A stretch of DNA of 64,000 nucleotides from Bacteroidales bacterium (GTDB taxonomy: Bacteria > Bacteroidota > Bacteroidia > Bacteroidales > UBA10428). Below the pieces are notes generated by a model. It ran no database searches. It was not told where the DNA came from and was given only the letters and a program-made list of their open reading frames with translations. Below are positions 36,275 through 45,608 of the stretch, piece after piece (position 1 is the stretch's first letter; every line of letters begins with the position of its first letter). The stretch is taken from positions 17,421 to 81,420 of the forward strand of contig JAFGQQ010000194.1 of the NCBI GenBank assembly GCA_016935595.1, given 5' to 3'. The translations under genes were made by a program, and so were the position numbers.

Positions 36275-36466
36275 TCAGACCTTTAATTTAATATTATATT
36301 GTTCAACAATCGCTAATTTTTTACTATCATCAATACTTTTCATATACTGCTTCCAACCAGGGCAAAACTTAATATGCCATCGCCAAAACCTACCAACAAA
36401 TGATTTGGGGTTCTTATCGTACTTAGCCCGCATAATACAATTTTCGCAGTTTTGTTTATTTTCCAT
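36275..36466 (-). CDS. small conserved Cys/Trp-rich protein
   Basis: 63 residues: CENCIMRAKYDKNPKSF, then RFWRWHIKFCPGWKQYMKS. Three cysteines (CxxC and one more) and four Trp residues give it a distinctive look. I recall similar short proteins in Bacteroidota but know no function. No signal peptide or membrane segment. Starts at ATG 36466; single gene flanked by non-coding DNA on both sides. Confidence 0.65.
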   Translation of the reverse strand: MENKQNCENCIMRAKYDKNPKSFVGRFWRWHIKFCPGWKQYMKSIDDSKKLAIVEQYNIKLKV

Positions 36467-36786
36467 AACTTGCTATTTAATGTATTGAGTAATTATTTTG
36501 TGTTACTCAAATATAATGTGGTTTTCTGATATTATCAATGTTCTACTCTGACAGATTAACTTCTACAGAACAGCGAAATTTATAACAAAGATGACATATT
36601 TTATATTACAATTTTTTTATCTAGAATAATACTATTAAAAGGCAATTCTAAAGACTGTACCGATAAATAATTATTAATAACTAAGCACAATAGTATTAAA
36701 ACATTTTTTTAAAAAAAAACAGACATTAAGGTGGTTATTTTAAAAATAAATATAGCCTGCATATAAATTACATACAGGCTAAAAAG
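36467..36786. other. 320-base intergenic region
   Basis: Contains only the tRNA-Arg terminator near its end. The rest is AT-rich, with no supported gene, tRNA or repeat. Presumably the promoter region of the small Cys/Trp-rich gene. Confidence 0.5.
36753..36781 (-). terminator. terminator of tRNA-Arg
   Basis: TAGCCTG and CAGGCTA pair perfectly around a 15-nt loop; on the minus strand TATTTATTTTTA follows. The stem ends 6 bases from the 3' end of the tRNA. Confidence 0.65.
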
Positions 36787-36858
36787 TAGTCCCGACGGGA
36801 ATCGAACCCATATCTACAGTTTAGGAAACTGCTATTCTATCCGTTGAACTACGAGACC
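36787..36858 (-). tRNA. tRNA-Arg (anticodon CCU)
   Basis: 72 nt. Acceptor GGTCTCG/CGGGACT (two G-U pairs), discriminator A, D arm GTTCAACGGAT, anticodon stem GCAGT/ACTGT with loop TTCCTAA, giving CCT, and T loop TTCGATT. CCA is not encoded. Confidence 0.93.
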
Positions 36859-37069
36859 ATTTTAAGTGTGCAAATATAGATTAAAATAATTTTTAGACAA
36901 AAAGTTCTTTTAAGCTAATTAAAAACCAATACTCAAACCAAAAAATTAACGTTATTCAATATTTCTTCACATTTGATTATTAGCGTTTTATTGTGAAATA
37001 TTGTAAATTGATTTTTTATAAAAAAATGATAATAATATGAAACAAGCATGATTTGTTAATCACAATTTA

Positions 37070-37085
37070 TCCCGATAAATCGGGA
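37070..37085 (+). repeat. short hairpin before the DUF2007 gene
   Basis: TCCCGA and TCGGGA pair with loop TAAA, 47 bases before the start codon. No T run, so it is not a terminator; possibly an operator or mRNA leader stem. Confidence 0.4.
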
Positions 37086-37132
37086 AACACGGATATAATT
37101 CATCATGCGATTTACTTAATAAATTATTTAAG

Positions 37133-37393
37133 ATGAATGAAAACAATAATGAATTAGTTTCTTTAGTTAAAGTAAACGATAAAGCAATTGCCGAAGAGAT
37201 TCAGCATGTTTTACAGGAAACAGGAATATACTCCATCTTAAAATCAGATCATCCTGCGTCATCAGCATTAAGTATGTATGTTGGAAACAATGTTTTTGAA
37301 ACAATTTCGGTATATGTAACTAAAGACAATAGTTTTAGAGCATCACAAATATTAGAAAACACCCCTTATTATCAATTGTTTATTGAAGAATAA
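37133..37393 (+). CDS. DUF2007-like signal-transducing protein
   Basis: 86 residues with the DUF2007 pattern: LVSLVKVNDKAIAEEIQHVLQETGIYSILKSDHPAS, a central variable stretch, and VYVTKDNSFRASQIL. Such proteins are small PII-like ferredoxin folds of unknown ligand. A hairpin TCCCGA-N4-TCGGGA precedes the gene at 37070-37085. Confidence 0.72.
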   Translation: MNENNNELVSLVKVNDKAIAEEIQHVLQETGIYSILKSDHPASSALSMYVGNNVFETISVYVTKDNSFRASQILENTPYYQLFIEE

Positions 37394-37425
37394 CACCGCT
37401 ATTAACTACTTGCTTTAATTCTATT

Positions 37426-38709
37426 CTATTCTCCTTCGGAATAAATATTTTCGGAATAAAGCCCGGGAATAAATTTCTCGAAAAACAACAAAGTTACTTT
37501 TGCTAAAACATTAGGTAATTGATGATGACGGCATCCATTAACAAAGCTATAATACTTACATTTATTAGGATTATAATGATCGGCAACCTCCACATCGTAG
37601 GTTTTTAAAAAATCAAATGATCGTAAAAATGGAGCAATAGGGTTCTCTTTAATCATTACTGTACAAAATGGAAGTTCGTAATCAGTTGATATTCCAAATG
37701 TTAAACCATGCACACACACATCCTTTTTATCAAACTTTCGAACAATAAACCTCTTTAACCTAAGTGCATCATTATTTCCAAGAGGCAAATGCCAGTTTAG
37801 TTCAAATGCCGAATGACGCATGGTAATACCATAACGTCCATCGAGTGCTTTCCAGTGTATCAGGTTTTTCTCTTCAATATCTTTAACAATAAACGATTTC
37901 CATGGTGTTAATGCCAACCTGTCTACTCCTGTCTTAATACATAATCGGCACATCTCTTCCATAAAACCAATATCATACCGGTTATTACGCCAATAAAAAC
38001 CTGCCCAATAGTTATCAGACGAGTGCATACGACCAAATCCCTCATAATCCTCTGCCTGGTATTGGGGCTCAACCAACGGTGAATCAATATCAATTATTTC
38101 ATGATCGATATTTGAATTAACACTTTCAAATAACGAATTTATATTTATGTTATTTTTATTTAACCAAGTACTTTCAATTGCTTTTGCAACTTTATACAAA
38201 TCGGCCGATTTAATTAATGCCGGCCACATAACACGTTCATAATCTGATGGCAATCTTAAAAACAAAAACCAACAATCATCCCTATGAGATGCTACAAAAT
38301 TTAAATTGCCATAATATAAAGGAACCAGACTTTGCCTGGGATCTGATATATTAATTCGTAATAAATGAGGGAAAGTAAAGGTTTTTAAAATATCAAGATA
38401 ACGGTTCGAGGTTAACCATTGGGTATTAAGAAAAATATCAGATGCAGCAAAAGAAGAAACGATATTTTGACGACGAGATGCATTCCCTGTATTTAAAATA
38501 TAATCCATCTTTAATTCCGATAATTCTTTAAAAAAACTATCTGAATTACTATTAGAAAACTGAAAAATAATATCCTGCCTCGACCCAAAACTAATTCCTT
38601 TATTGCCTGCTTTACGTGCTACATCAAGAATTTGAAGCAAATGAGATGGAGTAATTGCACCTCCTTTAACCAACATCCGGATAGTATTATGTTTAAGCTT
38701 CATTTCCAT
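37426..38709 (-). CDS. nitrite/sulfite reductase-fold protein lacking siroheme/Fe-S ligands
   Basis: 427 residues. Resembles the ferredoxin-like half domains of sulfite and nitrite reductases. N-terminal MLVKGGAITPSHLLQILDVA and ISFGSRQDIIFQF align with the first; ALTPWKSFIVKDIE and IRHS-type residues align with the second. In working enzymes the 4Fe-4S/siroheme centre needs four cysteines in a Cys-x5-Cys and Cys-x3-Cys pattern. Here the two places read QNIVSSFAASD and SDPRQSLVPLYYGNLNFV, with none. Other Bacteroidota relatives of this group carry a rubredoxin domain. A binding or scaffold role is inferred. Confidence 0.6.
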   Translation of the reverse strand: MEMKLKHNTIRMLVKGGAITPSHLLQILDVARKAGNKGISFGSRQDIIFQFSNSNSDSFFKELSELKMDYILNTGNASRRQNIVSSFAASDIFLNTQWLTSNRYLDILKTFTFPHLLRINISDPRQSLVPLYYGNLNFVASHRDDCWFLFLRLPSDYERVMWPALIKSADLYKVAKAIESTWLNKNNININSLFESVNSNIDHEIIDIDSPLVEPQYQAEDYEGFGRMHSSDNYWAGFYWRNNRYDIGFMEEMCRLCIKTGVDRLALTPWKSFIVKDIEEKNLIHWKALDGRYGITMRHSAFELNWHLPLGNNDALRLKRFIVRKFDKKDVCVHGLTFGISTDYELPFCTVMIKENPIAPFLRSFDFLKTYDVEVADHYNPNKCKYYSFVNGCRHHQLPNVLAKVTLLFFEKFIPGLYSENIYSEGE

Positions 38710-38811
38710 AACAAATCATTCATTTTTCAGATTTCAAATATACGCAAATACATTACGCTTTAAAATATTATATCCACATGACTAAAAATTGTTTGTTAAT
38801 AAAAAAAATAA

Positions 38812-40263
38812 TTACCAATTTACTTTACCTTCAATTTTTCGTTGAATATCTTTCAAAAAAGGTATTGAAAAACTAAACATAAATCGCCACCTATCCCAAA
38901 TTAATTTCCCTTGTCGATCGGATATTACACCTAATTCATTTTCATTATTTGGATAATGAAATACATTATCCAATTGCTGTTGTGCTCCAGTATACGATGC
39001 CCCCAATGTTATTTCTGTTCGACGTATTCGAAATTCAATTCCTCCTCCAAAATGAAAATAATCGGCACTAATAATACTATTTGAAATAAGAGTTTTATTT
39101 CCGATAAAGCTATTTATATCGGATGCTACTGACGAAAAATCGGTACTTGTACTTCCATAAACCGATATATTGTCATTAACCTGCATCTCTATCCCAATTC
39201 CAATATTAAATATATCGTTAGTTTTTTCAATAAGTTCAAACTGATATATCTCACCCGAACTCTGACTTTCATAACCTTTTGATTTTATTAATGAATACTG
39301 ACCATTTGAAGCAAAATATTCCGCACTAAAATGAATTTTATTTTTTTTAAATGTATGTGAAATACCTAATCCAACAGACAATGGTGTTCGGTAATTCAGT
39401 TCTAAACCATCCTGACTGGTGGTTGTAAGTTCATCAGACCCTTTATGTATATTTTCTATACCCAAAAATATAACTTCACTTGAATATCTCCCCGATCCAC
39501 TCAAATTCAATTGTGGTGTTTTAAATGTAAAACCCAATACTGTTTTTTTTAATTTATATGAAATGCCAACTTTAGTCAAAAGCCCATATCTGTTGTAGTT
39601 TACATTTTTATTTTCGCGATAAAATGCTATTTCATTTGCCGAGGTTAAAGTATATAAATTCACAAAATTACCCTTCTCCTGACTACCCAAACTCAAAAAA
39701 TTTGATGCCCCTACCGACAACCTATCTGTTACCGGATAAGCCCATGAGAAACCAAACCACTGCTCTTTCAACCTATTGGAAATTGAAATACTTGTTCCAT
39801 AAAACTCCCCTCCCATGCTACTTTTTATAACATCACCATTACCTTTTGTTTGATATGAAATATTCAAATCAGAATTTTGTCGTGTTAATATTGCCCAACC
39901 AAAAGAGTGTTTTTTTAAAAAAGGTAACGAAAACCTTCCTGCTGCAATACCGGGCAAAGCGTTAAAACTCGAATTTGATATGTCCGAATTATCTCCAAAG
40001 GCATCAATAATTTTCATTGAATTATACTCATACAAATCGGCACTCAATAAAAATGCCCTGCTCTCAATTTGCGATAATCGAGCCGGATTATAATAAATTG
40101 CTCCCAAATCATCTACTCCTCCTATAACTGAACCACTTAAAAGCATTGATTTATTGCCGTATTGCTGTGTCCAATAATGTCCATTCTGACTAGTCACAAT
40201 TCCAAATACAAACAATAAAAGAACAATAAATGAAAGTGTAATAAAAAAATGATACCTACCCAT
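38812..40263 (-). CDS. OmpP1/FadL-like outer membrane protein
   Basis: 483 residues with signal peptide ~1-25 (FIVLLLFVFGIVTSQ). The hatch-like N-terminal segment GSVIGGVDDLGAIYYNPARLSQ is the FadL/OmpP1/TodX hallmark; the rest alternates aromatic and polar residues as in a 14-strand barrel, ending SFSIPFLKDIQRKIEGKVNW. Probably imports long-chain fatty acids or other hydrophobic compounds. Single-gene unit. Confidence 0.72.
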   Translation of the reverse strand: MGRYHFFITLSFIVLLLFVFGIVTSQNGHYWTQQYGNKSMLLSGSVIGGVDDLGAIYYNPARLSQIESRAFLLSADLYEYNSMKIIDAFGDNSDISNSSFNALPGIAAGRFSLPFLKKHSFGWAILTRQNSDLNISYQTKGNGDVIKSSMGGEFYGTSISISNRLKEQWFGFSWAYPVTDRLSVGASNFLSLGSQEKGNFVNLYTLTSANEIAFYRENKNVNYNRYGLLTKVGISYKLKKTVLGFTFKTPQLNLSGSGRYSSEVIFLGIENIHKGSDELTTTSQDGLELNYRTPLSVGLGISHTFKKNKIHFSAEYFASNGQYSLIKSKGYESQSSGEIYQFELIEKTNDIFNIGIGIEMQVNDNISVYGSTSTDFSSVASDINSFIGNKTLISNSIISADYFHFGGGIEFRIRRTEITLGASYTGAQQQLDNVFHYPNNENELGVISDRQGKLIWDRWRFMFSFSIPFLKDIQRKIEGKVNW

Positions 40264-40423
40264 TATTAAAAATCAATTTTACAGGTTTTTAACCAACTAA
40301 AATAACCATTTTATCATAGGATTATATAAACAATGTCCAATTTGAAACCCAAAAAACAAAAAGAAGAAAACGTAAATGAACAATATACCGTTCTTAATAA
40401 ATTACTTACTTCAAAATAATCTT

Positions 40424-40456
40424 AAAAAAAGGGTATCCCAAACTGTTGGAACACCC
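40424..40456 (-). terminator. terminator of the CBM48 gene
   Basis: On the minus strand GGGTGTTCCAA pairs with TTGGGATACCC (11 bp, two G-U) around a 4-nt loop and is followed by seven T. Confidence 0.82.
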
Positions 40457-40499
40457 TCAATATTGAAATACAAATTAAAAAAACAAATTTTAAATTAAC

Positions 40500-40814
40500 C
40501 TAATTATTATTTGTTGAGATAATGGAATTCTCCCCACCAAATTCATTTATAGTATAAGCATCAGCTTCAGGATCATTCATCCATTGTATATCATCAATTA
40601 AATATCTATATTCAAAACTCCCATCAGAAGGGAGTGTAATAACTGCCGAAAACTCACCATTTTTCAATTTGCTCATTTCAACAGGTTTTTCCTGCCAATT
40701 AGTAAATGACCCCAATATAGCTACCTTTTTTACGTCACCTACTTCTTTTTTCGAAAGACGAAATGTAACCTTACACTCGGGTTTTGATTTCATGAATTGC
40801 TTTTTTAATCCCAT
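40500..40814 (-). CDS. isoamylase-early-set (CBM48) domain protein
   Basis: 104 residues, essentially one immunoglobulin-like glycogen-binding domain: CKVTFRLSKKEVGDVKKVAILGSFTNWQEKPVEMSK, FSAVITLPSDGSFEYRYLIDD, and WMNDPEAD. Such stand-alone CBM48 proteins occur widely in Bacteroidota, with no catalytic domain. Soluble cytoplasmic, as there is no signal peptide. Function in glycogen metabolism is inferred from the fold. Confidence 0.85.
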   Translation of the reverse strand: MGLKKQFMKSKPECKVTFRLSKKEVGDVKKVAILGSFTNWQEKPVEMSKLKNGEFSAVITLPSDGSFEYRYLIDDIQWMNDPEADAYTINEFGGENSIISTNNN

Positions 40815-40948
40815 AATTTAGTTATTTAATGTTAAGTTTTTTTTGATGCTTTTGTAACAATTAAATATAAATCCAAAAACCTAAATTTCAAAACTAAACT
40901 ACATCAAATACTAAACATATAAATAAAACATTTAATTAATAAATATAT

Positions 40949-43900
40949 TTACCTGTTAATCAATATCTTTTTAGTTTTATGTATCGATTTATTAGTTAAA
41001 CGAACTAAATAATACCCTTTAACTAAAGAACTTACATCAAGCCTAATACAACTATTTATTCTATTAATTACTTTAATAGAATTTTGTTTCACTCCCATCA
41101 TATCAATAATCTCAACCAATACATTATCATCGTAACCAAATGAACCGTTAATATTTATAAAATCATTAGCCGGATTAGGGAAAACAGTCAACTGAAAATC
41201 ATCGGACATAACATCTATACCTGTATTTGTATTGTACATTGGCGATCCATTTATTAATGATGAAAGTCTCCAGTTCTCTCCTCTTGAGTTATCGGCAAAT
41301 AAATTAGTTAATTCAATTGACGTAGGAAACAATGGATCTATTACAGGCCAAGGTTGTGCATTATCATATTCTACAACATCAATAATTCCACCTGCAATAT
41401 TCTGTAAAACAATACGTTCACCGGCATTATCTAATTTACCTGAAAAATCACCAATAACAGAAAATCCATATTTTGAACTAAAACGTAAGTTACTCGATGC
41501 TACTACTATTAAATCTCCTGCTTTTACAATATAACCATCAGGAAAACTATAATTAATCGCATCTGATAAGAAAACACCTGTCATATCAACATCATCCTCA
41601 CTTATATTTGCAATCTCAACAAACTCATAATCGGAACCTTCGCCCGGATCATACATAATTTCAGAAATAACCAATGAAGGGACATCGATAATACTCTCAA
41701 CAAACTCCCAATTTACCGCCAAAGAGTTATCGGCCATTACATCAGTTAATCTTATAGCTCCCGGATGAGCCTCGTCAGCAACTGGCCAAGGTAAGGTATC
41801 GGAATAAACTACTTTATCGATAGTGACCCCATAACTATTTGCCAATTCAATTTTCTCACCTTTATTATCTAACTGCCCATAATAAATACCATTTGCAGGC
41901 TCGCCAAAACGAGTTTTAAAAGCAACTGTATCTGAAGCCAAATATACAGCATCGCCCGGTTGTAAAGTTTCACCGGTATTAAACGAATATTCGATACCAT
42001 CAGAGAAAAACACACCTGTTAAATCAACTACTGTGATTCCGGCATTTTCAACTTTCAGGTATTCTCTTTCAGGCCCATTAAATGATGAATAGTTTATTTC
42101 AGATATTACCAAATTTGGAGTAGGAATAACAACATCAGGAACAACAGCCAATTGCTGATCCATCCAATTAAGATGATTCACAAACCATGTTTTCATGTAA
42201 TCGACCTCTTTTTCATAAGTATTTCTTTGATCCCAACCCGGAAGACTGCGCCAAAGCTCTACACCCAAAATTGGCCATCGAGTATAATTACGCTGTTGTG
42301 CCCCATCTAATTGCTGAGCAAATCCATCAATCATGCTAACAAGAGTATCGGTATGTAAAACGCTGCTACGAAGCTCAAACCAACGTTTCTTAAACAGATA
42401 TTTAAATGTAGGTTCGTTAAACAATTTTGACCAAAATAAGGGAACTGAAGTAATTGGCTTTGTAATATTCCATTCTCCAATAACATCTCCATCATTCCAT
42501 GTAGAGTTGCATAAAGCCTGATCGAAATCCCATACCGGTCCGGCTGCAAGTTTCTGATGTCTTTTTTTATGAAAATAACTGCTCCAACCATAAGCATCGG
42601 AATTTTTTGTTGCCTCCTGAACAATTATTTCGTCGATAAATGATTGTACATCAATCATTATTGGATATCCTGTTTTAGCATCGGCATAATTACTTTGTTC
42701 CATTAATGCCCTAAATGTATCGTCGTAATTAATTATGTAATTATACTGATTGGTATTAGCCCAGTCTGGATCGGGATATCTAAGATTTCTACGATTACCC
42801 ATATCAGCTATTGATTGTGATACCTCATAAATATACCCACCCTTAATAGAATCTACATCAATAGTCAATGAATCTAACTCTTCAATATCAACACGGTTTT
42901 TATCGGCTTTAATCTTTTCCATGAGCAGGTAAACACCATCGTAACTGCCATTTATAACTATTTCACAAAACTTAACCCTACTGGCATAACGACCCATATT
43001 ACGCGACATCTGACAAGCAATTGCGTTTCGCATAAGGGTTTTATCGAGATAACAAGCTCTTAAAATCCAATCGTTCTCAGCTGGAAGTCCAAGTATCTTC
43101 ACATTTCGGTTGTTACCTACACTATCGCGGGTTTCAAATAAATAAGGTTTCTTTGGGAAAAGATCTTGTGTGGAATTACCCCTTAATTCAATACCAATTG
43201 GCCCAGAAGATTCATGGTAAGGGCCTTCAACATAATTAATTGCACCACTTTCGTTATATACAATTTTTAGTGATGCATTTACTTTTGGTTCGTCCTGTAT
43301 TGCAACTCCGCCTTCTGTATCAATAATAAGTATAGGTAATTTTGACGAAGTAAAATTTAAAAATGGAGCCTCAAACCACAATGGGGTATTCAAATAACTA
43401 ATACTATCATCAGCAATACCAAGCGATAAAAAGGGCATACAGGTCATATCCGATGATATGTTGGATTTATTATGTACCTGCACTGATAATACGTTTGTAC
43501 CTTGTTTTAATAGTGCAAAATTTTCATTTGACAATAAAAATGATTCGGGAGTTCCACCTGAATACAGTACTGCTTCATGATCGGACAATGCAGTAGCATT
43601 ATATAACGGTTCTGTACCAACAACCCCTATATTTGAACGAGCTATTTCATTGCCATTTAAATATGCAACAAAAGAATCGTCATAATCTATATGAAAAACA
43701 GCAGCACTTATTTTTGACAAATCAGCAATATCAAACTTAACACGTAAATAAACCGATATTCCCGATCCAATATCAACCAAATCATCACCATCGCCAAAGC
43801 CAACCGAAGCTTTCCCATCAAGCCACGTGGAATCATTAAAACTTAATAACTGCCAGTTCAAATCAGGTGCTGTTGTTCCAACAAAATATTTTGAATCACT

Positions 43901-44005
43901 AGTATTTAAAACCACGCTTTCCCAATGATTAATATCCTGACTATAAACAACTAGACTAAAAAAAGATATAATCCCAAAAACAATATTTAACAGAATTGAT
44001 TTCAT
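40949..44005 (-). CDS. CotH-kinase and lamin-tail-domain protein secreted by the type IX system
   Basis: 1018 residues from ATG 44005. Signal peptide ~1-23. CotH-like protein kinase domain ~225-560 (GIELRGNSTQDLFPKKPYLFE, EKIKADKNRVDIEEL, GPVWDFDQALCN). Two lamin-tail domains follow (NLVISEINYSSF..EYLKVENAG and SLVISEIMYDPGEGSDYEF). The last ~75 residues form a type A T9SS sorting domain (FPNPANDFININGSF, then SCIRLDVSSLVKGYYLVRL, ending KKILINR). The first part (~30-200) is an extra beta-domain. A large, likely cell-surface or extracellular protein. Confidence 0.9.
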   Translation of the reverse strand: MKSILLNIVFGIISFFSLVVYSQDINHWESVVLNTSDSKYFVGTTAPDLNWQLLSFNDSTWLDGKASVGFGDGDDLVDIGSGISVYLRVKFDIADLSKISAAVFHIDYDDSFVAYLNGNEIARSNIGVVGTEPLYNATALSDHEAVLYSGGTPESFLLSNENFALLKQGTNVLSVQVHNKSNISSDMTCMPFLSLGIADDSISYLNTPLWFEAPFLNFTSSKLPILIIDTEGGVAIQDEPKVNASLKIVYNESGAINYVEGPYHESSGPIGIELRGNSTQDLFPKKPYLFETRDSVGNNRNVKILGLPAENDWILRACYLDKTLMRNAIACQMSRNMGRYASRVKFCEIVINGSYDGVYLLMEKIKADKNRVDIEELDSLTIDVDSIKGGYIYEVSQSIADMGNRRNLRYPDPDWANTNQYNYIINYDDTFRALMEQSNYADAKTGYPIMIDVQSFIDEIIVQEATKNSDAYGWSSYFHKKRHQKLAAGPVWDFDQALCNSTWNDGDVIGEWNITKPITSVPLFWSKLFNEPTFKYLFKKRWFELRSSVLHTDTLVSMIDGFAQQLDGAQQRNYTRWPILGVELWRSLPGWDQRNTYEKEVDYMKTWFVNHLNWMDQQLAVVPDVVIPTPNLVISEINYSSFNGPEREYLKVENAGITVVDLTGVFFSDGIEYSFNTGETLQPGDAVYLASDTVAFKTRFGEPANGIYYGQLDNKGEKIELANSYGVTIDKVVYSDTLPWPVADEAHPGAIRLTDVMADNSLAVNWEFVESIIDVPSLVISEIMYDPGEGSDYEFVEIANISEDDVDMTGVFLSDAINYSFPDGYIVKAGDLIVVASSNLRFSSKYGFSVIGDFSGKLDNAGERIVLQNIAGGIIDVVEYDNAQPWPVIDPLFPTSIELTNLFADNSRGENWRLSSLINGSPMYNTNTGIDVMSDDFQLTVFPNPANDFININGSFGYDDNVLVEIIDMMGVKQNSIKVINRINSCIRLDVSSLVKGYYLVRLTNKSIHKTKKILINR

Positions 44006-44183
44006 CAAGGAATAATTATATAGTAATACAATTTTAATACTTTATAACAAAAGAACTTGTCATATTTTTAACTTTTTATATCACATTTTATAATTTATTT
44101 ATTTTTATAGAATAAATAATGCCATAACTAACTATAACATTACAATTCATTGAAAAAAACTATATTGCACAAATTTTTTCATT

Positions 44184-44702
44184 ATGACACTAATACGATT
44201 AATTACGGTTTTTACACTTTTTAGCTTTGTAGCAACATCATATTCAAACGGTCAATCGGCAAAAGCAAAAAAACTATATAAACATTACGAATCAGTAGAT
44301 GGGGCAAAAATCAAAACTATTTCAAAAGACTTAATTATTATTGGCCTGGCATTTACAAAAACCGATCCTTCGGTTACAAAGGTGATTTCCGATTTAAAAT
44401 CACTCCGAATACTAACCATTAAAAATAAGGAAACGGGAAAAAACATAGAATCTCTTATTCCGGGCAAAAAAATGACTTTTAAAATTGACAATTCCAATAA
44501 AATGCTTGATGTTTGGGTTAAACGCTGCTTTTTTAAGGTTAAAGAAGCTCATCTGCTTATTAATAATAACCGAAATGTTATGTTAATATCGGCATTTGGC
44601 AATTTTAAAATAAAAGATTTAAAAGAGATGAATAAAAACTTCATTCAAAAAGGAGGATTGAAGAATATTCCTTTATCATCTAATTTCTTATCTACCCGTT
44701 AA
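44184..44702 (+). CDS. DUF4252 family exported protein
   Basis: 172 residues with a signal peptide ~1-23 (RLITVFTLFSFVATSYSNGQ). The body has the DUF4252 outline: a Lys/Tyr-rich start, LIIIGLAFT, LKSLRILTIKNKE, and a final NVMLISAFGNFKIKDLKEMNK. Function unknown; members are usually co-located with ECF sigma/anti-sigma genes, but not here. A signal-II lipobox is not present. Convergent with the NUMOD4-HNH gene. Confidence 0.7.
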   Translation: MTLIRLITVFTLFSFVATSYSNGQSAKAKKLYKHYESVDGAKIKTISKDLIIIGLAFTKTDPSVTKVISDLKSLRILTIKNKETGKNIESLIPGKKMTFKIDNSNKMLDVWVKRCFFKVKEAHLLINNNRNVMLISAFGNFKIKDLKEMNKNFIQKGGLKNIPLSSNFLSTR

Positions 44703-44763
44703 TATATGAACTTTACATTAGTAAATAAATATTTATTACCACAAATTAATAATAAAATCAAAA

Positions 44764-44783
44764 GCCGGACAAAAAAATCCGGC
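44764..44783 (-). terminator. terminator of the NUMOD4-HNH gene
   Basis: GCCGGA and TCCGGC pair perfectly around an 8-nt T-rich loop; the minus strand continues TTTTGATTTTATT. Confidence 0.7.
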
Positions 44784-44814
44784 AATAAAATAATTAATAC
44801 AAAATATCATTTAA

Positions 44815-45369
44815 TTAAGGATTAACAGTTCCCCAGTTATTACCATTTTTTATCCGATAAAGCTGCATTTCGGAAATGCCAAACTGACGCGCAAGAATTT
44901 TCATTCGTGTTTTACGATTAGGATCGGCAAGCTTTTTCTTTAATAAAATTACTTTCGACTCTGTAAGTTTCTTGTTTCTCCGCGATCCTCTTAACGATGC
45001 AATTCGAATCGGGCTTTTAATCTGATGTTGCATCATTTCCGATTTAGTTGCCCACTCGAGATTACCCGATCGGTTATTCTCCTTATCATAATCTATATGA
45101 ATCACATAATTATGACTTTCACTCTCTTTAGAAAGAAAATGTTCAGCAACCAAACGATGAATATACATTGTTTTGTGCTTCGACTCTTTCAATCGTACAC
45201 GTATTGCCGGATATCCTCCAACTAAACACGGCTTAATCAGTTGTCCGTTTTCTTTGTCAACTACAAAACTTTTAACTCTTCCATGATTGGAAATTTTGTA
45301 CTCAACCCGGGATGACATGTTATTCACATTCAGGTCAACCCATTTTTCTCCCCATAAATCTTTAATCAT
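44815..45369 (-). CDS. NUMOD4-HNH endonuclease-like protein
   Basis: 184 residues. N-terminal NUMOD4 motif (EKWVDLNVNNMSSRVEYKISNHGRVKSF), HNH-like core (YIHRLVAEHFL, then VIHIDYDKENNRSGNLEWAT), and a C-terminal HTH-like segment (RMKILARQFGISEMQLYRIKNGNNW). Related to free-standing homing endonucleases and phage HNH proteins. No intron, phage gene or flanking repeat is visible, so current mobility is not supported. Base use matches neighbours. Confidence 0.82.
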   Translation of the reverse strand: MIKDLWGEKWVDLNVNNMSSRVEYKISNHGRVKSFVVDKENGQLIKPCLVGGYPAIRVRLKESKHKTMYIHRLVAEHFLSKESESHNYVIHIDYDKENNRSGNLEWATKSEMMQHQIKSPIRIASLRGSRRNKKLTESKVILLKKKLADPNRKTRMKILARQFGISEMQLYRIKNGNNWGTVNP

Positions 45370-45578
45370 AAATACCTTAAAGTAATAATTCCCTATTTAT
45401 TTATCTTTTCAGTTATAAAAAAACCAGCTCCCATATCAAATAATAAAAAAACATTATTTGAAACCGGTATAAAACCGATAAGTTATTCTAATTCAGGTGC
45501 AAGGTATGAAAAAAGTTGAAAATGCAAAGTGAATAACCATTTTCTTTATCTTTTTTAACAACAATTATTAAATACTAA

Positions 45579-45605
45579 TAGAATTATTAATATCCAATAA
45601 TTCTA
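45579..45605 (-). terminator. AT-rich terminator after the MscS gene
   Basis: TAGAATTATT and AATAATTCTA pair perfectly (10 bp) with a 7-nt loop, within four bases of the stop codon. The T tail on the minus strand is interrupted (TTAGTATTTAATAATTG), so confidence is moderate. Confidence 0.5.
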
Positions 45606-45608
45606 TTT

